This document shows, one piece after another, positions 1-28,800 of a stretch of 64,000 nt of DNA. Within the stretch, counting starts at the first letter, position 1. Each line of letters begins with the position of its first letter. Source of the DNA: Owenia fusiformis (lineage: Eukaryota; Annelida; Polychaeta; Sabellida; Oweniidae); the NCBI GenBank assembly GCA_903813345.2, contig CAIIXF020000010.1:5945169-6009168 (forward strand), given 5' to 3'. The notes under the pieces were generated by a model that saw only the letters and a program-made list of their open reading frames with translations, had not been told where the DNA came from and ran no database searches. The position numbers were made by a program, and so were the translations under genes.

Positions 1-226
1 AATGAGTAATACAATAACTAGTAACATGGAACTTCAAATTTCAAACTTCAAGAAGACATTAGTTTGATGGAGGTCATACATATACATTCAATTGATGAAA
101 ATAAAAATAATGATAATCTTACATTTTCTACAATAAAAACCTGACACACATATGTTGTATAGAGGCTAGAGTATTCATTTTGACTTGAACAAATGAATAG
201 GCAAACTAAAAATTTGACAGACTTAC

Positions 227-815
227 TGTTGTTTTACACGAGGCATCTTGTTGATATTTGGTAAAATTGTTGGAATTATGGCTAGGCAATCCCTGTAAAA
301 AGTTTGCCTGGAAAAAATAACAGAAATAAAACTGAGTGGGATTCAAATTGAGTGAGTCAGTTTACTCTAGCCAAATTACTCGGCTAGAAGGCATGACATG
401 TGGACCACCGTGCAGTCTTGAAAAAGTATGTTCTAGAAAAAAATAAATTTTAATGTTATTTAAAAAATCGTAATGAGAATATTTCATCAATTACAATTGA
501 AACGAACACTGTAAGATCACAATACGTTCATCTTAAATTAAATCAACGGATCCAAAATGATGGCGAATATTTGATTACGATGACGAAAACTGGACAAATA
601 TGTCTTTAATGTCTGATGTTATAACTTGCTGTAAATTGATAGTAGACGAAATCCATAAGATTTGAACGAAAACATCGATCATTTCATCTGTTTTGAAAGT
701 TTTTCTGAAGCGATAAGACTTACTTCGGTCCAAAGCCTTCTCTATATTCCTGCTTTGAGTAGAAAGATTGAGCTGCCTTACTACTTTTTGCAAGGCCTGA
801 CTTCGTCGCTAACAT
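227..815 (-). CDS. Unrecognised gene, first two coding exons (partial, continues off the left edge)
   Basis: Exon 1 runs 815 down to 724 from an ATG at 815-813 and ends at a GTAAGT donor in phase 2. Exon 2 runs 307 to 227, preceded by a pyrimidine-rich acceptor (TTTTTTCCAG) and followed by GTAAGT, again in phase 2. Joined, they give about 57 open codons beginning MLATKSGLAK, with an aromatic and basic stretch (SFYSKQEYREGFG) and then a hydrophobic one (CLAIIPTILPNI). The good splice signals, matching phase and absence of stops support a real gene although each exon is short. I do not recognise the protein. The gene lies head-to-head with COPS2, 1.4 kb away. The first codons and 5' flank lie inside a perfect inverted repeat, so the ATG could be carried by a repeat; that is the main doubt. 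Confidence 0.5.
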
Positions 816-906
816 GCTAAATATAAGAGTTAGCTGACGTTTGGGAGTCTGACTTACCTTCTAAAGGTTAGAACCCGAATCTTAATGAAACCATATCACC
901 TTTGTT
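779..906 (+). repeat. Left arm of a perfect 128-bp inverted repeat
   Basis: Bases 779-906 are the exact reverse complement of 1487-1614 when compared base by base. The arm covers the 5' flank and first 12 or so codons of the minus-strand gene at the left edge. The spacer (907-1486) is 580 bp. No convincing target-site duplication is visible. Confidence 0.9.
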
Positions 907-1486
907 CCGTCAACCATGGAGCATTAATGCCACAACATCCAAGAGGTAAATCATGGACCGAGAAAATGAATGATTTCCTTGTAAGTTCCGGAAGTTTCAA
1001 TACGAAAAATTACCGAACATATATGAAAACCGAATATTTGTTCGTTGTTTTCACGATTTACAGGTTCGTATGTTCTTCAATGTTTTGGTCTAAATTATAA
1101 AGCATCACCAACAGGTCTTACTCTACTCTATTAATCGACTAATACAGCAGACGGCTCATATTTCTACGTAGCATTTCGTTCAGACAAATAGTGGGACTGT
1201 AGATCACGCAGTTTCGTTCGTTGCGTACTTCACTCGAAATTGGTAATTTTATATTGGCTACTTCACTTAGCTTGGCGGATGTAGAACATTGCTTAATATT
1301 CTTTTAATTTTCACACCAGACATGCTTGGTTGACACGTCAACAAAGTAAAGTTCAAGGGTCAATGCGTTATTTCGTGATAACTACAACGCCTTCCCGAAA
1401 GTCAACATTGATGAAAAATGAAAAAGTCGGAAAAGCATTTACACTAATTTCTATCAAATGCTATGTTTATGCATCATCATCAACGC

Positions 1487-1614
1487 AACAAAGGTGATAT
1501 GGTTTCATTAAGATTCGGGTTCTAACCTTTAGAAGGTAAGTCAGACTCCCAAACGTCAGCTAACTCTTATATTTAGCATGTTAGCGACGAAGTCAGGCCT
1601 TGCAAAAAGTAGTA
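1487..1614 (-). repeat. Right arm of the perfect 128-bp inverted repeat
   Basis: Mirror copy of 779-906. It carries the same ATG and first codons on the plus strand, but the reading frame beyond the repeat differs and stops within about 30 codons. It therefore looks like a truncated copy of a gene's 5' end pointing at COPS2. The arm also holds a donor-like AAGGTAAGT and an acceptor-like TATATTTAG about 41 bases apart, upstream of the ATG. Confidence 0.9.
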
Positions 1615-2171
1615 GTATTGTAAATATTGTAAATCATTGTGTCACTTGCAATTCAAACACAAACTGTGATGTGGCATATCTAATATAATGCAGCAATAAA
1701 ATACACATACACATTTATGATTGGTGTAAGCCTTGGAAACCTAAGGAGAAGGTAGGAGACTCACTTCAGTCAGAAAATCCAAAAGAAAATGTAACATATT
1801 TCAAACATTTCTTACACAGCAATAAAGAAAGCTAAATAAAAGAGCTACTATACATCAATCTTTTTTAAAATAATTTTTCTAACTACTGGCTTGATATGAA
1901 CATTTTCGTTAATCTAATGTGTAATATATTCACGAAAAAAGATTGAATTTTGAGATCCAAAATTTTTCTCACCATTTTGAAGAGTGACGTCACGCATTAC
2001 AATGACAGGGTGCAGGAACCCGGGGTCTAATCAAAGTGTTAAAAGAATGTCTTAGGATTTTGATTCATAGAGCATAAATCAATTTATTTTTACACTTATT
2101 AAATTTTAATTATCTAATGCTTTTACATCTAAATGTTAGCAGAAAATTTTGCGCTGTTGATTTACTCTCTT

Positions 2172-2187
2172 GTCACGCATGCGCAGT
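2172..2187 (+). promoter_or_regulatory. NRF1-like palindromic site in the COPS2 5' region
   Basis: The sequence CGCATGCGCAG lies about 20 bases before the COPS2 start codon. It matches the palindromic core (GCGCATGCGC-type) bound by NRF-1 factors, which is common just upstream of housekeeping genes in animals. No TATA box is evident nearby, which fits a housekeeping promoter. The assignment rests on motif and position only. Confidence 0.45.
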
Positions 2188-2206
2188 ACAACTTTTCCAA
2201 ACCAAA

Positions 2207-19245
<17,039 letters not shown>

Positions 19246-19820
19246 CCCTAGCATGTGTGTACGTTATAAGGAGAGTTAAAAAAGAGTGACACCAGAGCTA
19301 AAATAGTGCACACTAAGATGAAATAGTGTGACAACCTGTACTGTCTTGGAAGTGTCACTGAAGATCATGGAAGAAAGTGATACAATGTATATATCCCTGG
19401 AGAAGGATTCATTCTTCTCACACAAATCATAGCTGATAAATGAACATGTCTTGACTTGATTTCTTGACCTAATATTTTGACCCAATGTCTGTATACCCCA
19501 ACAAAATATGATTTTCAAATTATTTTCAGCGTCATTGTTGAATACAGAATAACTGTGAATCTGCTTATTTGATATAAAGAGATATTTACCATATAGGGTC
19601 AGACTAGAAACACCTCAATTAACCGGTTCATGATGTGTCACGTGATGAAAATGATGTGCCACATATTACATGCTGTATTTCTCCCATGTAATATCAAATG
19701 AATTCATTTGCAGCAAGCTGTTTGAGCTGTGTATTGCAAATCTTTCTATTTTGGTTGAGAAATGCATTGTGGTACCAGAAACTTGATACAAATGGATCTG
19801 AACAATAGTTACCTATCCCT

Positions 19821-20452
19821 TTCATTTGAAAAGCATTCTGGCCCTTAGAATTCTTTTCATTTGAAAAGCAATGGATAGATGGATAGATATTCAACAGTTC
19901 AAGCATAAAATATTGTGTTCTGGCCCTTAGGGTTCTTTTCATTTGAAAAGCAATGGATAGATGGATAGATATTCAACAGTTCAAGCATAAAATATTGTGT
20001 TCTGGCCCTTAGGGTTCTTTTCATTTGAAAAGCAATGGATAGATATATGGATAGATTCAACAGTTCAAGCATAAAATATTGTGTTCTGGCCCTAAGGGTT
20101 CTTTTCATTTGAAAAGCAATGGATAGATATATGGATAGATTCAACAGTTCAAGCATAAAATATTGTGTTCTGGCCCTTAGGGTTCTTTTCATTTGAAAAG
20201 CAATGGATAGATGGATAGATATTCAACAGTTCAAGCATAAAATATTGTGTTCTGGCCCTTAGGGTTCTTTTCATTTGAAAAGCAATGGATAGATGGATAG
20301 ATATTCAACAGTTCAAGCATAAAATATTGTGTTCTGGCCCTTAGGGTTCTTTTCATTTGAAAAGCAATGGATAGATATATGGATAGATTCAACAGTTCAA
20401 GCATAAAATATTGTGTTCTGGCCCTTAGGGTTCTTTTCATTTGAAAAGCAAT
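19821..20452. repeat. Tandem array of eight 82/84-bp units
   Basis: The phrase TGGCCCTTAGGGTTCTTTTC recurs at 19839, 19921, 20003, 20087, 20171, 20253, 20335 and 20419. Spacing is 82 or 84, the difference being a GGATAGATGG versus GGATAGATATATGG tract. Units are nearly identical, which suggests recent expansion. The antisense frame is open but simply repeats with the array and is not a gene. Confidence 0.95.
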
Positions 20453-21516
20453 CGGGTTGGTATTTCAGGTTTCTAGTCTACCTGCACAATGTAAAAAGAT
20501 GATTCATCTCAGTTTCTATTCATATATCAAACTGTCAAATGTAGTCAAAGTTGTCATCTTCAATAGTCATTTATCTCAATGATTTGCCAAATATAAGATC
20601 TGATAGTAAACATGAATTGAATAGTTTGCTGCCAAATTGTATGTTTTGTTCGAATGAAATTGAGTACAATGGTAATGTCTTGTAAGTTTTCATTAATAGA
20701 AAATATTGATATAGCTCAAGGCTGGATCCCTAATATTTTGTATGTTTAGTTCTGTCTTATTAGCCCACATTGTGAGCTTTTGCAATCGTTTACATTCAAG
20801 GTACTCAATTTCTATTGCCTTACGAAAAACTTCATGAACCATCAATCTCTTACTTACACAAGTATTGAATTACAAGAGATCTCTAAAAATCGTAATGTTT
20901 TCTCAATGCTTAATGGATAAACCTTTTTCAAGGTATGATATTCCCACAAAATAAATTGGCATGAATCTTACAATGGTGATGACAGATCGATTTTGTAATT
21001 TTATTTGTGGAGTTTTTAGTAAGGCAACAGAAAGTAACTCTCTTTAATCTAAATAAAGGTACTACTGTTATCACTTGAATCTACTGTTATACCATTAAGT
21101 CTGAAAAACAGTATATTGCAATATAAGAAAAACTGCCTAGGGTACAATATGCATAGTGATCCAAGTGGTATTGATTCCAAATCTGTTTACTAGTATCAGA
21201 GAACTTTTAAAGAATTGATTTCAAAGAATATTGCTATTTTCACACTTTGATTTGATGGGAAAAGTTGCTTTGTTTAGTGCTTTATTTTATATTTCACTGT
21301 CAATATTCTACTATGTGATAATAGCAAGTGAGAAGCACATAACAACACTAACTAATAAAACAGTTAGAAATAATATTAAGCTGCAGTTGTTTGTTACTAT
21401 TATATACACTAGATAACTAGTAGTAAAGACACATCTCACAGTACGACGGCACATTGAAAAACCCATTGTTTACCAAATTCATATCAAAGTGCTGTTCTGA
21501 TATTTATCCAGCAGTT

Positions 21517-21652
21517 CCAATAATCGAGTGAGAATTCCTCATTTCAGCAACCATGACGTTATCTGGTGAATTTCCTAACATCTTGGTTGCTTTGTGTAAT
21601 AGCCTATTAACGTCCTGGTTGCTGAATTAAGGAATTCTCACTCAATAATTGG
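21517..21652. mobile_element. Hairpin-forming MITE-like element, 136 bp
   Basis: The left arm CCAATAATCGAGTGAGAATT and the bases after it to 21553 are mirrored by 21617-21652 (AATTCTCACTCAATAATTGG), arms of about 36 bp with few mismatches. The spacer contains TTGGTTGC motifs related to the arm ends. Confidence 0.7.
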
Positions 21653-22883
21653 AGCCTTTGGATGTATAAACTCTTTGACTAATTCGCTATTCAGTAACCA
21701 GATGCTGCTTTTAAGATAAGGATAAATGTTTAGATACAAACTGACCCTTCTTTGTCAAAATAATGAAAGGAAAAATTTCATCCATCTTGTTAAAAGACAT
21801 AATGTCTCAGCGCAGATGGACACATCAGAAATATTATGAGTTAAAATAATGTGTCGAGGAACTCTGCACTCCGAGTCTTGGAATACTTATTTTTCTGGAC
21901 CAAAATTGACAAAAATATTTTTTTAAAATATAATCATCACAGTGATTTGTTTATTTACAATAAATTAATTACATAAATTATATTATGCACATTATATTTA
22001 TCATTATCACAGTAAATCATGGTGTATATGGTACATGGTCTCGTGAATATGGAGAGAAGTCAGAGACTTGTACAATTTGAAGTATGAGCATTCAGTTTTA
22101 TTCCCACATTTTGGACATTTTCTCAAAGAAGCCCAAGGGGCAAATCTGAGAAAAAAAGTGAGACTTGTGAAATCGGACGGAATAATCTTAAACATTTAAC
22201 ACATGGAACTTGCATCTTATAGAAAACCATAGAGCTGAATTTACATATTTGAGGAATGTGTATTTATACCTGTTGATGAAAACAAATACCAAATGAAGAA
22301 TTTTCATTGGTTGTACACATGTATAATGTGATATCCCCACTCAGTGGAAAATGTGAATGAATGGGTAATGGAGTGACTTATATGATTTTTAGACTACATA
22401 TATACATTTTAAATTTGATGAATAAAAAAAAAGAAAAAAAGTGATATCCCAACTGCTGGTTATTTTGAACACACTTCAATACTATTCAATGTATGTACTA
22501 TTCAAGTATTCAATGTGACATTATAGTAATTTTAAGTCACCAAAAATTAGTTGTTACTGTGTTTTGACATCGCCAAGGAAATTTAAAATATACTATGCTC
22601 AAATGCATTTCATTCGAAATAACATAAAATTCCCTTTCCATCTAGCCAATATCAAAACCATCTGAAAATCAATCGAAACAGGCAAAAACATACTTTTTTC
22701 CTGGCTTAAACTGAAATATTTGATCTTTGCACTTATTTATCTCACTTCTCATAACTGCTTCCAACTGTACTAGGTGACTGTCCTAATAGGCTATATGCTT
22801 CTATATGTGTGAGGTGCCAGCATCAGTCCCTAATTGCAATAAGAATTAAGTTAGTTTAACAGGCCAACATCATATCCTTATTG

Positions 22884-25800
22884 TCATATAAGAATTAGGT
22901 TAGTGTCATTAAGGCCAACCTCATATTCATCTATGTCCAAGAGATCTTCTTCCAATGACTCACCCAGTTCACCTAGCAGTACATCCAGGGCCTGGAAAGT
23001 AAAAGTACATTACATGTATAAATGAGAATTACAAAGTTAGTAAAACTATTGTATTGTAGTCAATAGGAAAGTAGCACAGGTACAAGTCCATGTCGCTTAC
23101 AGACATACAGGTGCTCTCGACAAGTTACCATTAATGATTTTTTTCCAGATTTGTGTATGTATAAATTTTATAATTCAAAATGAACAGAACAATGAACAAA
23201 GATTTCATGCATGGTATTTTTAATGAATGTTTTAAACCTCCTGGAGAAAATGTGCCAGTCAAGAGCTCAACTTAAATGAAAGAATTAACTGAAGAAATAC
23301 TGTCTGTACGTACCACATCAGTTACAACTCTCTCATGGAACTTCCTTAATGGTCTGTTGTTCAAAGTTAATGCTGCATTATCCCGAATTTGGAAATGTTG
23401 GAAGAGTAGAATGTCAAGAATTTCACCTGAAATTGACACAACCGCATAATTAATACAAGGCATAAACACGCAAAATGTCAACAGCTGCCATTTGTTACAG
23501 ATGCTGAATACATACAGCAAACATCAACCATGGAACAGTGACCATAAAAAACTTGGAGACTATATGTCAAGAATCCTGGTAAAAAGTCAAGTACCCGAAA
23601 TTGGGTAAAATTACAATTTTCATGCAAAAGGTTTAAGAATGGGTGCATTGTTTTGAATATCGAAATGTGTAAGCATCACTTCTATAATCATGATCAAGGT
23701 AGAAATCTAACATACTGTCTAATATTTTTTCAGCAAAGTCATCTTCAGTCCAGAGTTGTCCCTGTCTGGCTACATTGGCAAGTAGATGGTCCAGCATCAA
23801 GCTGTCAAGCACCTTTTCATTGGCATCACTCATGATCTAAAATACATTGATTTCAAAATATACACTGCATGTCATTGGGCTACGTTGGCAAGGAGATTGT
23901 CCAGCATCAAGCTGTCAAGCACCTTCTCATTAGCATCACTCATGATCTAAAATACATTGATTTCAAAATATACACTGCATGTCATTGGGCTACATTGGCA
24001 AGGAGATGGTCCAGCATCAAGCTGTCAAGCACCTTTTCATTGGCATCACTCATAATCTAAAATACATTGATTTCAAAATATACACCGTATGTCATTGGGC
24101 TACATTGGCAATGAGATGGTCCAGCATCAAGCTGTCAAGCACCTTCTCATTAGCATCACTCATGATCTAAAATACATTGATTTCAAAATATACACTGCAT
24201 GTCATTGGGCTACATTGGCAAGTAGATGGTCCAGCATCAAGCTGTCAAGCACCTTTTCATTGGCATCACTCATGATCTAAAATACATTGATTTCAAAATA
24301 TACACTGCATGTCATTGGGCTACATTGGCAAGCAGATGGTCCAGCATCAAGCTGTCAAGCACCTTTTCATTGGCATCACTCATGATCTAAAATACATTGA
24401 TTTCAAAATATACACTGCATGTCATTGGGCTACATTGGCAAGCAGATGGTCCAGCATCAAGCTGTCAAGCACCTTTTCATTGGCATCACTTATGATCTAA
24501 AATACATTGATTTCAAAATATAAACTGCATGTCATTGGGCAACATTGGCAAGTAAATGGTCCAGCATCAAGCTGTCAAGCACCTTCTCATTAGCATCACT
24601 CATAATCTAAAATACATAGATTTTAAAGGCTCTGTGTAAACTGCAACCAGATCCATGACTCAATGCAACCAACTCCTAACCAATAGGAGCTAGAGTCGCT
24701 GGGAGCCTGGCTGCAGTTTGCATACTTCACATTTTAAAATATACACTGAATGTCATCACATACCAATTCATCAACAATGACTCTCACTTCAAAATTGAAA
24801 GAACTTATCTCAAGATGTTCAATGATTAATTTTGTGACAAATATAATTTGGTCAGCCCTGTGCTGTATAGAGGGCTTTTATTCACAATGATTTACCTGTT
24901 TGAGTTCTCGCCTGCGTATCTTTGAGTCATAATGAGTAAGGACTTCAACGGCAGTTTTCTGACATAGCTCATTAAGTTCTTCTTCTAGGAAGCTATTCAA
25001 GATCTCCTCTCCCTCCACCTCATGCATTGCATCTTCCACCTACATGTACATGGAAAAAAAAGCAATAACTGATAACATTTCTGCATCTTCACCTTATTTA
25101 TTCTTATGTAACAATGCAACATTCACATGTATGACACTCTATAGAGCATTACATGTATTATTAACACACTAAAACATTGATACAAATATGTAACAATTGG
25201 AAGTATTGGACATTAGATACATAAATAGCATTTTGTAACTTCACCCACGACTTGGCAGTACATGTATTTTGACCGAATCAATACGTCAGTATAACCAATG
25301 TATGAAAAACTTACGATATCTATTGCATTTTCTGAGAGAATCTCTAAGACCATGTCCATTGTGACATCATAGATCTGAGCACGCTCCAAGACATTTCCGG
25401 CCAAGTCTTGTATAGTTTCCTTTCCAACTTGACTGATTTCTTCAGCAATCAGCTCTTCAGTTATGTCACTGATTATCTCAGCTTGTTCAATTTCTTGTTC
25501 TGCACCAAGTTTGAAATTGCTATTCCTAAATTATACAGTAACTGAGTAAAGTATAATGTAAAGTATAATGTTTACAATACATTTCACAAAATTATTCTTT
25601 ATGCAGCAAAGATATTAATAAATAAATTATCAATAAAGGTATACGAGGTATATGTCCAAGGTTTGTTCAATAATTATTGATAAGGGAAAGAGTTTATTCT
25701 TGAGAAAGATTGAATTGAATTTCAATATACAGTATGTTTGAGTTAACATTGGAATTAGCTAATTAAAAGGTTTTGATAACATCAATGAGATGACTGAAAT

Positions 25801-28800
25801 TAAAACCAAAAACTGCAAAATAAAATCATTTTAAAATAACAATTTTTTAAAGAGGTGTTTGTTTACACAAGTTTGCAACACAGTTGTCTGTTACGCAAAA
25901 GTAAACATGTATTAATAAATAGTGAGCTCACCTGTCAAGCAACTGTGGAATTCCAGGTTTCCCAGGTTCCGGCACATTCTTTAAATAAAGCAGTTTAAAT
26001 ACATATCAGCATCGATACGTAAACTGAAGCTTCATCAAAAAGCATTACATGTTATGTGATTTAAAACATTTAGTAATCTCAGAATGAATTTCTAAGCTGT
26101 TAGTTTTCTTTTAAGCACTACCCTTAAAATCCAGACCAAATAGTGCATTGTTCTATTCTACTGAATTCTTGACTAGAATAGAAGATGACAAAGCATAAGC
26201 AGTTTCATTAAAGATTTCAGATTTATTTTGCTTTTCATGTTGTGTAAGGGCATGTGATACTTACCCCAGTTATGACCTGTATAAGGAGATCAGGTATTTC
26301 TTCATCTAAGAAGTCTAGGAGAAACTGATCTATGAAATCTCTGGCAAACATTGGGTTCTGACTGAGATATTTCAAAGCATCTAACAACTACAATAGCAAG
26401 AATATCAGAATTATCAGGAATTTTGATGAATTGTGGACAAAATTGTGGAAATGAAAAAATATTAATTTTACTCCCTCTCTAAAAAAAGAAATCTGAAAGT
26501 ATTGGTTACATGTCAATTTAATTTCAGTGCCTAGATCAAACTATTATTGCTGAACAAACACTTTGCTAACCTCCCATGAGTTAGAAATATACATTTTGCA
26601 AAAGTAATTTGTCACCAGCCCACAAAAATATGACTCCATTTTTCCGAAACTGCTGAGATTTAGACACATTGGACCACTGATATGATCAAAGGCATTATAA
26701 ATACAGTTAGTAAAGCAAAAATAGGGGAGCAATTAGTTGCATGACATCAGTACCGATTTCACTGGCCCCCACATAGTTACAACAGTGCAGTTCATTTACA
26801 CTCTTCTAGGGTTACATTCATATTGGGCTAAAATATGCAATAGTATTGAAGCATATTCTACAGTCAACAACTTATTTTACCTGATAAAACAAAATATGAC
26901 TTTAGCTCCTTGATATCGTCACAAGAATGCAGGTGGTAAGTCTCTGCAAATATCCCCAGCATTTGCCACTTGCATTCCTACTTCGAACAATAGTGAGGAA
27001 CTTAGTCAGTATTTCTTGATATTATCAAATAGAACATGTTCTAGAAAAACTAAGTCATGTTATAACCAGCCCTAAAAGCTAAACTCACATTTACATGTAG
27101 AAGAACAATTTTATTGAGTTATGAAATTACAAGCAAACAATACATTAAGTATCAGCAGTATTTCAACTTTGTCATGTCTGCATCCAAAAATACTGTAAAA
27201 TGCACTCATATAATCAAATAATATTATAAAGAAAAAATATATAAGAAATATGTTGAAAACTACTGACTATTCATCCGATCACCATTATAACAATGTGCAA
27301 ACAATCATATATTTTTATTCTATTAGAATGAAAAAGGAAATAAATCAAAAATATATGTTGAAGTTCTGACTACATTACATCACTACTATAACAATCAATC
27401 GACCTCTGATGCGATGAGTCAGTTTTGCCCATACCTTTTGTCTTGGTACAAGGAAGCTGTCATTGGCCCCATAAGCATCTCTAACAGATACCCCGCCTTG
27501 AAGCCTTCTTTCTGCATTCTTATGCTTCTTTGGCTTTTTATTGTGTTGAAAGTTTGGAGGAATAAACATCATAGGCATGGGAAACATCATTGGAGCACCA
27601 GAGTTTTTAGCGTAAGGGTTCCCAAAGGGTACCATAGAGAGAGCACCATTTTGAGGTGGGTAACCTTGGAAGAGTCCATTTTGTGATGGCCAGGGGTGGT
27701 AGGTATCTTCATCACTACTCTCTTCTCCCCAGCTATCTTCGTCACTTTCACTGAAATATAAAATAAACATGAAAATAAAAAATATACATTCTTAGTCTTT
27801 ATTGCTGACACCTAAAGTAGAATATTGCTTAAATTATAGAACATTGTTAAAACTTTCATGCAAAATCTAAAAAAGCTTACAGTTAATTAGAATATTGCTA
27901 ACATTTAAGTTGCTAACACTTAAATTAGAATTTGAGTACAGCCCAATTGAGTTATTAGTGAAGGACACAAGATAGGTACAAACCGATTGTGATCATAAGC
28001 TGTAGGGTATAGTGGTGGTACTACATCATATTTCCTACCCCTCAGAGCCCTCTTATCATAATATTGATCATGCTCTGGCGGAGTCTGTATTCTGAAATAG
28101 ATAAATTTTTATTATTTTGAAGGTAGCCTGGATCAATTGTATATCTGTTTTTGGTCCACATCACGGCTTGTCAATCATCACTTATTTGGTATATGTAATA
28201 CCAATGTACTTCATTTCACAGCTTACATACATGTATGTAATATGTTTATTTTTTCATTGGCTGAAGAGTAGAATTTGCTGTATCTTAAACATCTTGCTTT
28301 TACACGATGATTATGTACAGTAATTTCATTAATTTACAGTGTCATACTGGAGTTTGCTGTTATCACCTTTTATAATTTCTAAAATGCTTACCTTGGCAAT
28401 TGACTTGGTGGAGTTGGAGATCTTCGATACTCATATTTAGGCAACTTTCCTAGCTTTGACTTCTGGAATGTTCTTGTAGCATTAGGTACTACATGACTAG
28501 TATTGCCTTGAAAGCTTTTGTTCACATCTTCCAAACCAAGATGTTTTCTTATTCTTGCCAAACTGTAAATATGTAATTGCGACATACATGTACATGTACA
28601 ATTAAAGTTGGATTTAAATCATTGTATGCCTGAGAGAAAATATAAATACCTACAATTACCTACACACTGAAGACGCACCACTGTCAAGGGTAATGTCTAC
28701 AGTGTATGATCATGTTCTGTTATATCATTTCTTGAATAATGCAGTGCGATGCACAAGCGGGGAAAATATGGTTTATTTATTTATTTATTCATCATGGTGT

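Larger units (their letters stand above)
19246..22883. other. Intergenic region between convergent genes
   Basis: COPS2 ends at 19245 and the minus-strand gene ends at 22884, so the two are tail-to-tail. The region holds the COPS2 3' UTR (extent unknown), an 82/84-bp array and a hairpin element. AATAAA-type signals occur on the plus strand near 20950 and 21050 and on the minus strand near 22097-22102, but none can be assigned with confidence. A possible minus-strand terminal exon at about 22010-22145 is noted among the findings. Confidence 0.6.

Noticed and set aside
19694-20440. Open frames through the 82/84-bp array on the minus strand
   Set aside because: They simply follow the repeat, lack splice or start context, and carry no recognisable domain.
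23860-24500. Repeated 63-codon plus-strand frames in the 110-bp array
   Set aside because: Antisense of duplicated exon and intron sequence of the minus-strand gene; not independent genes.
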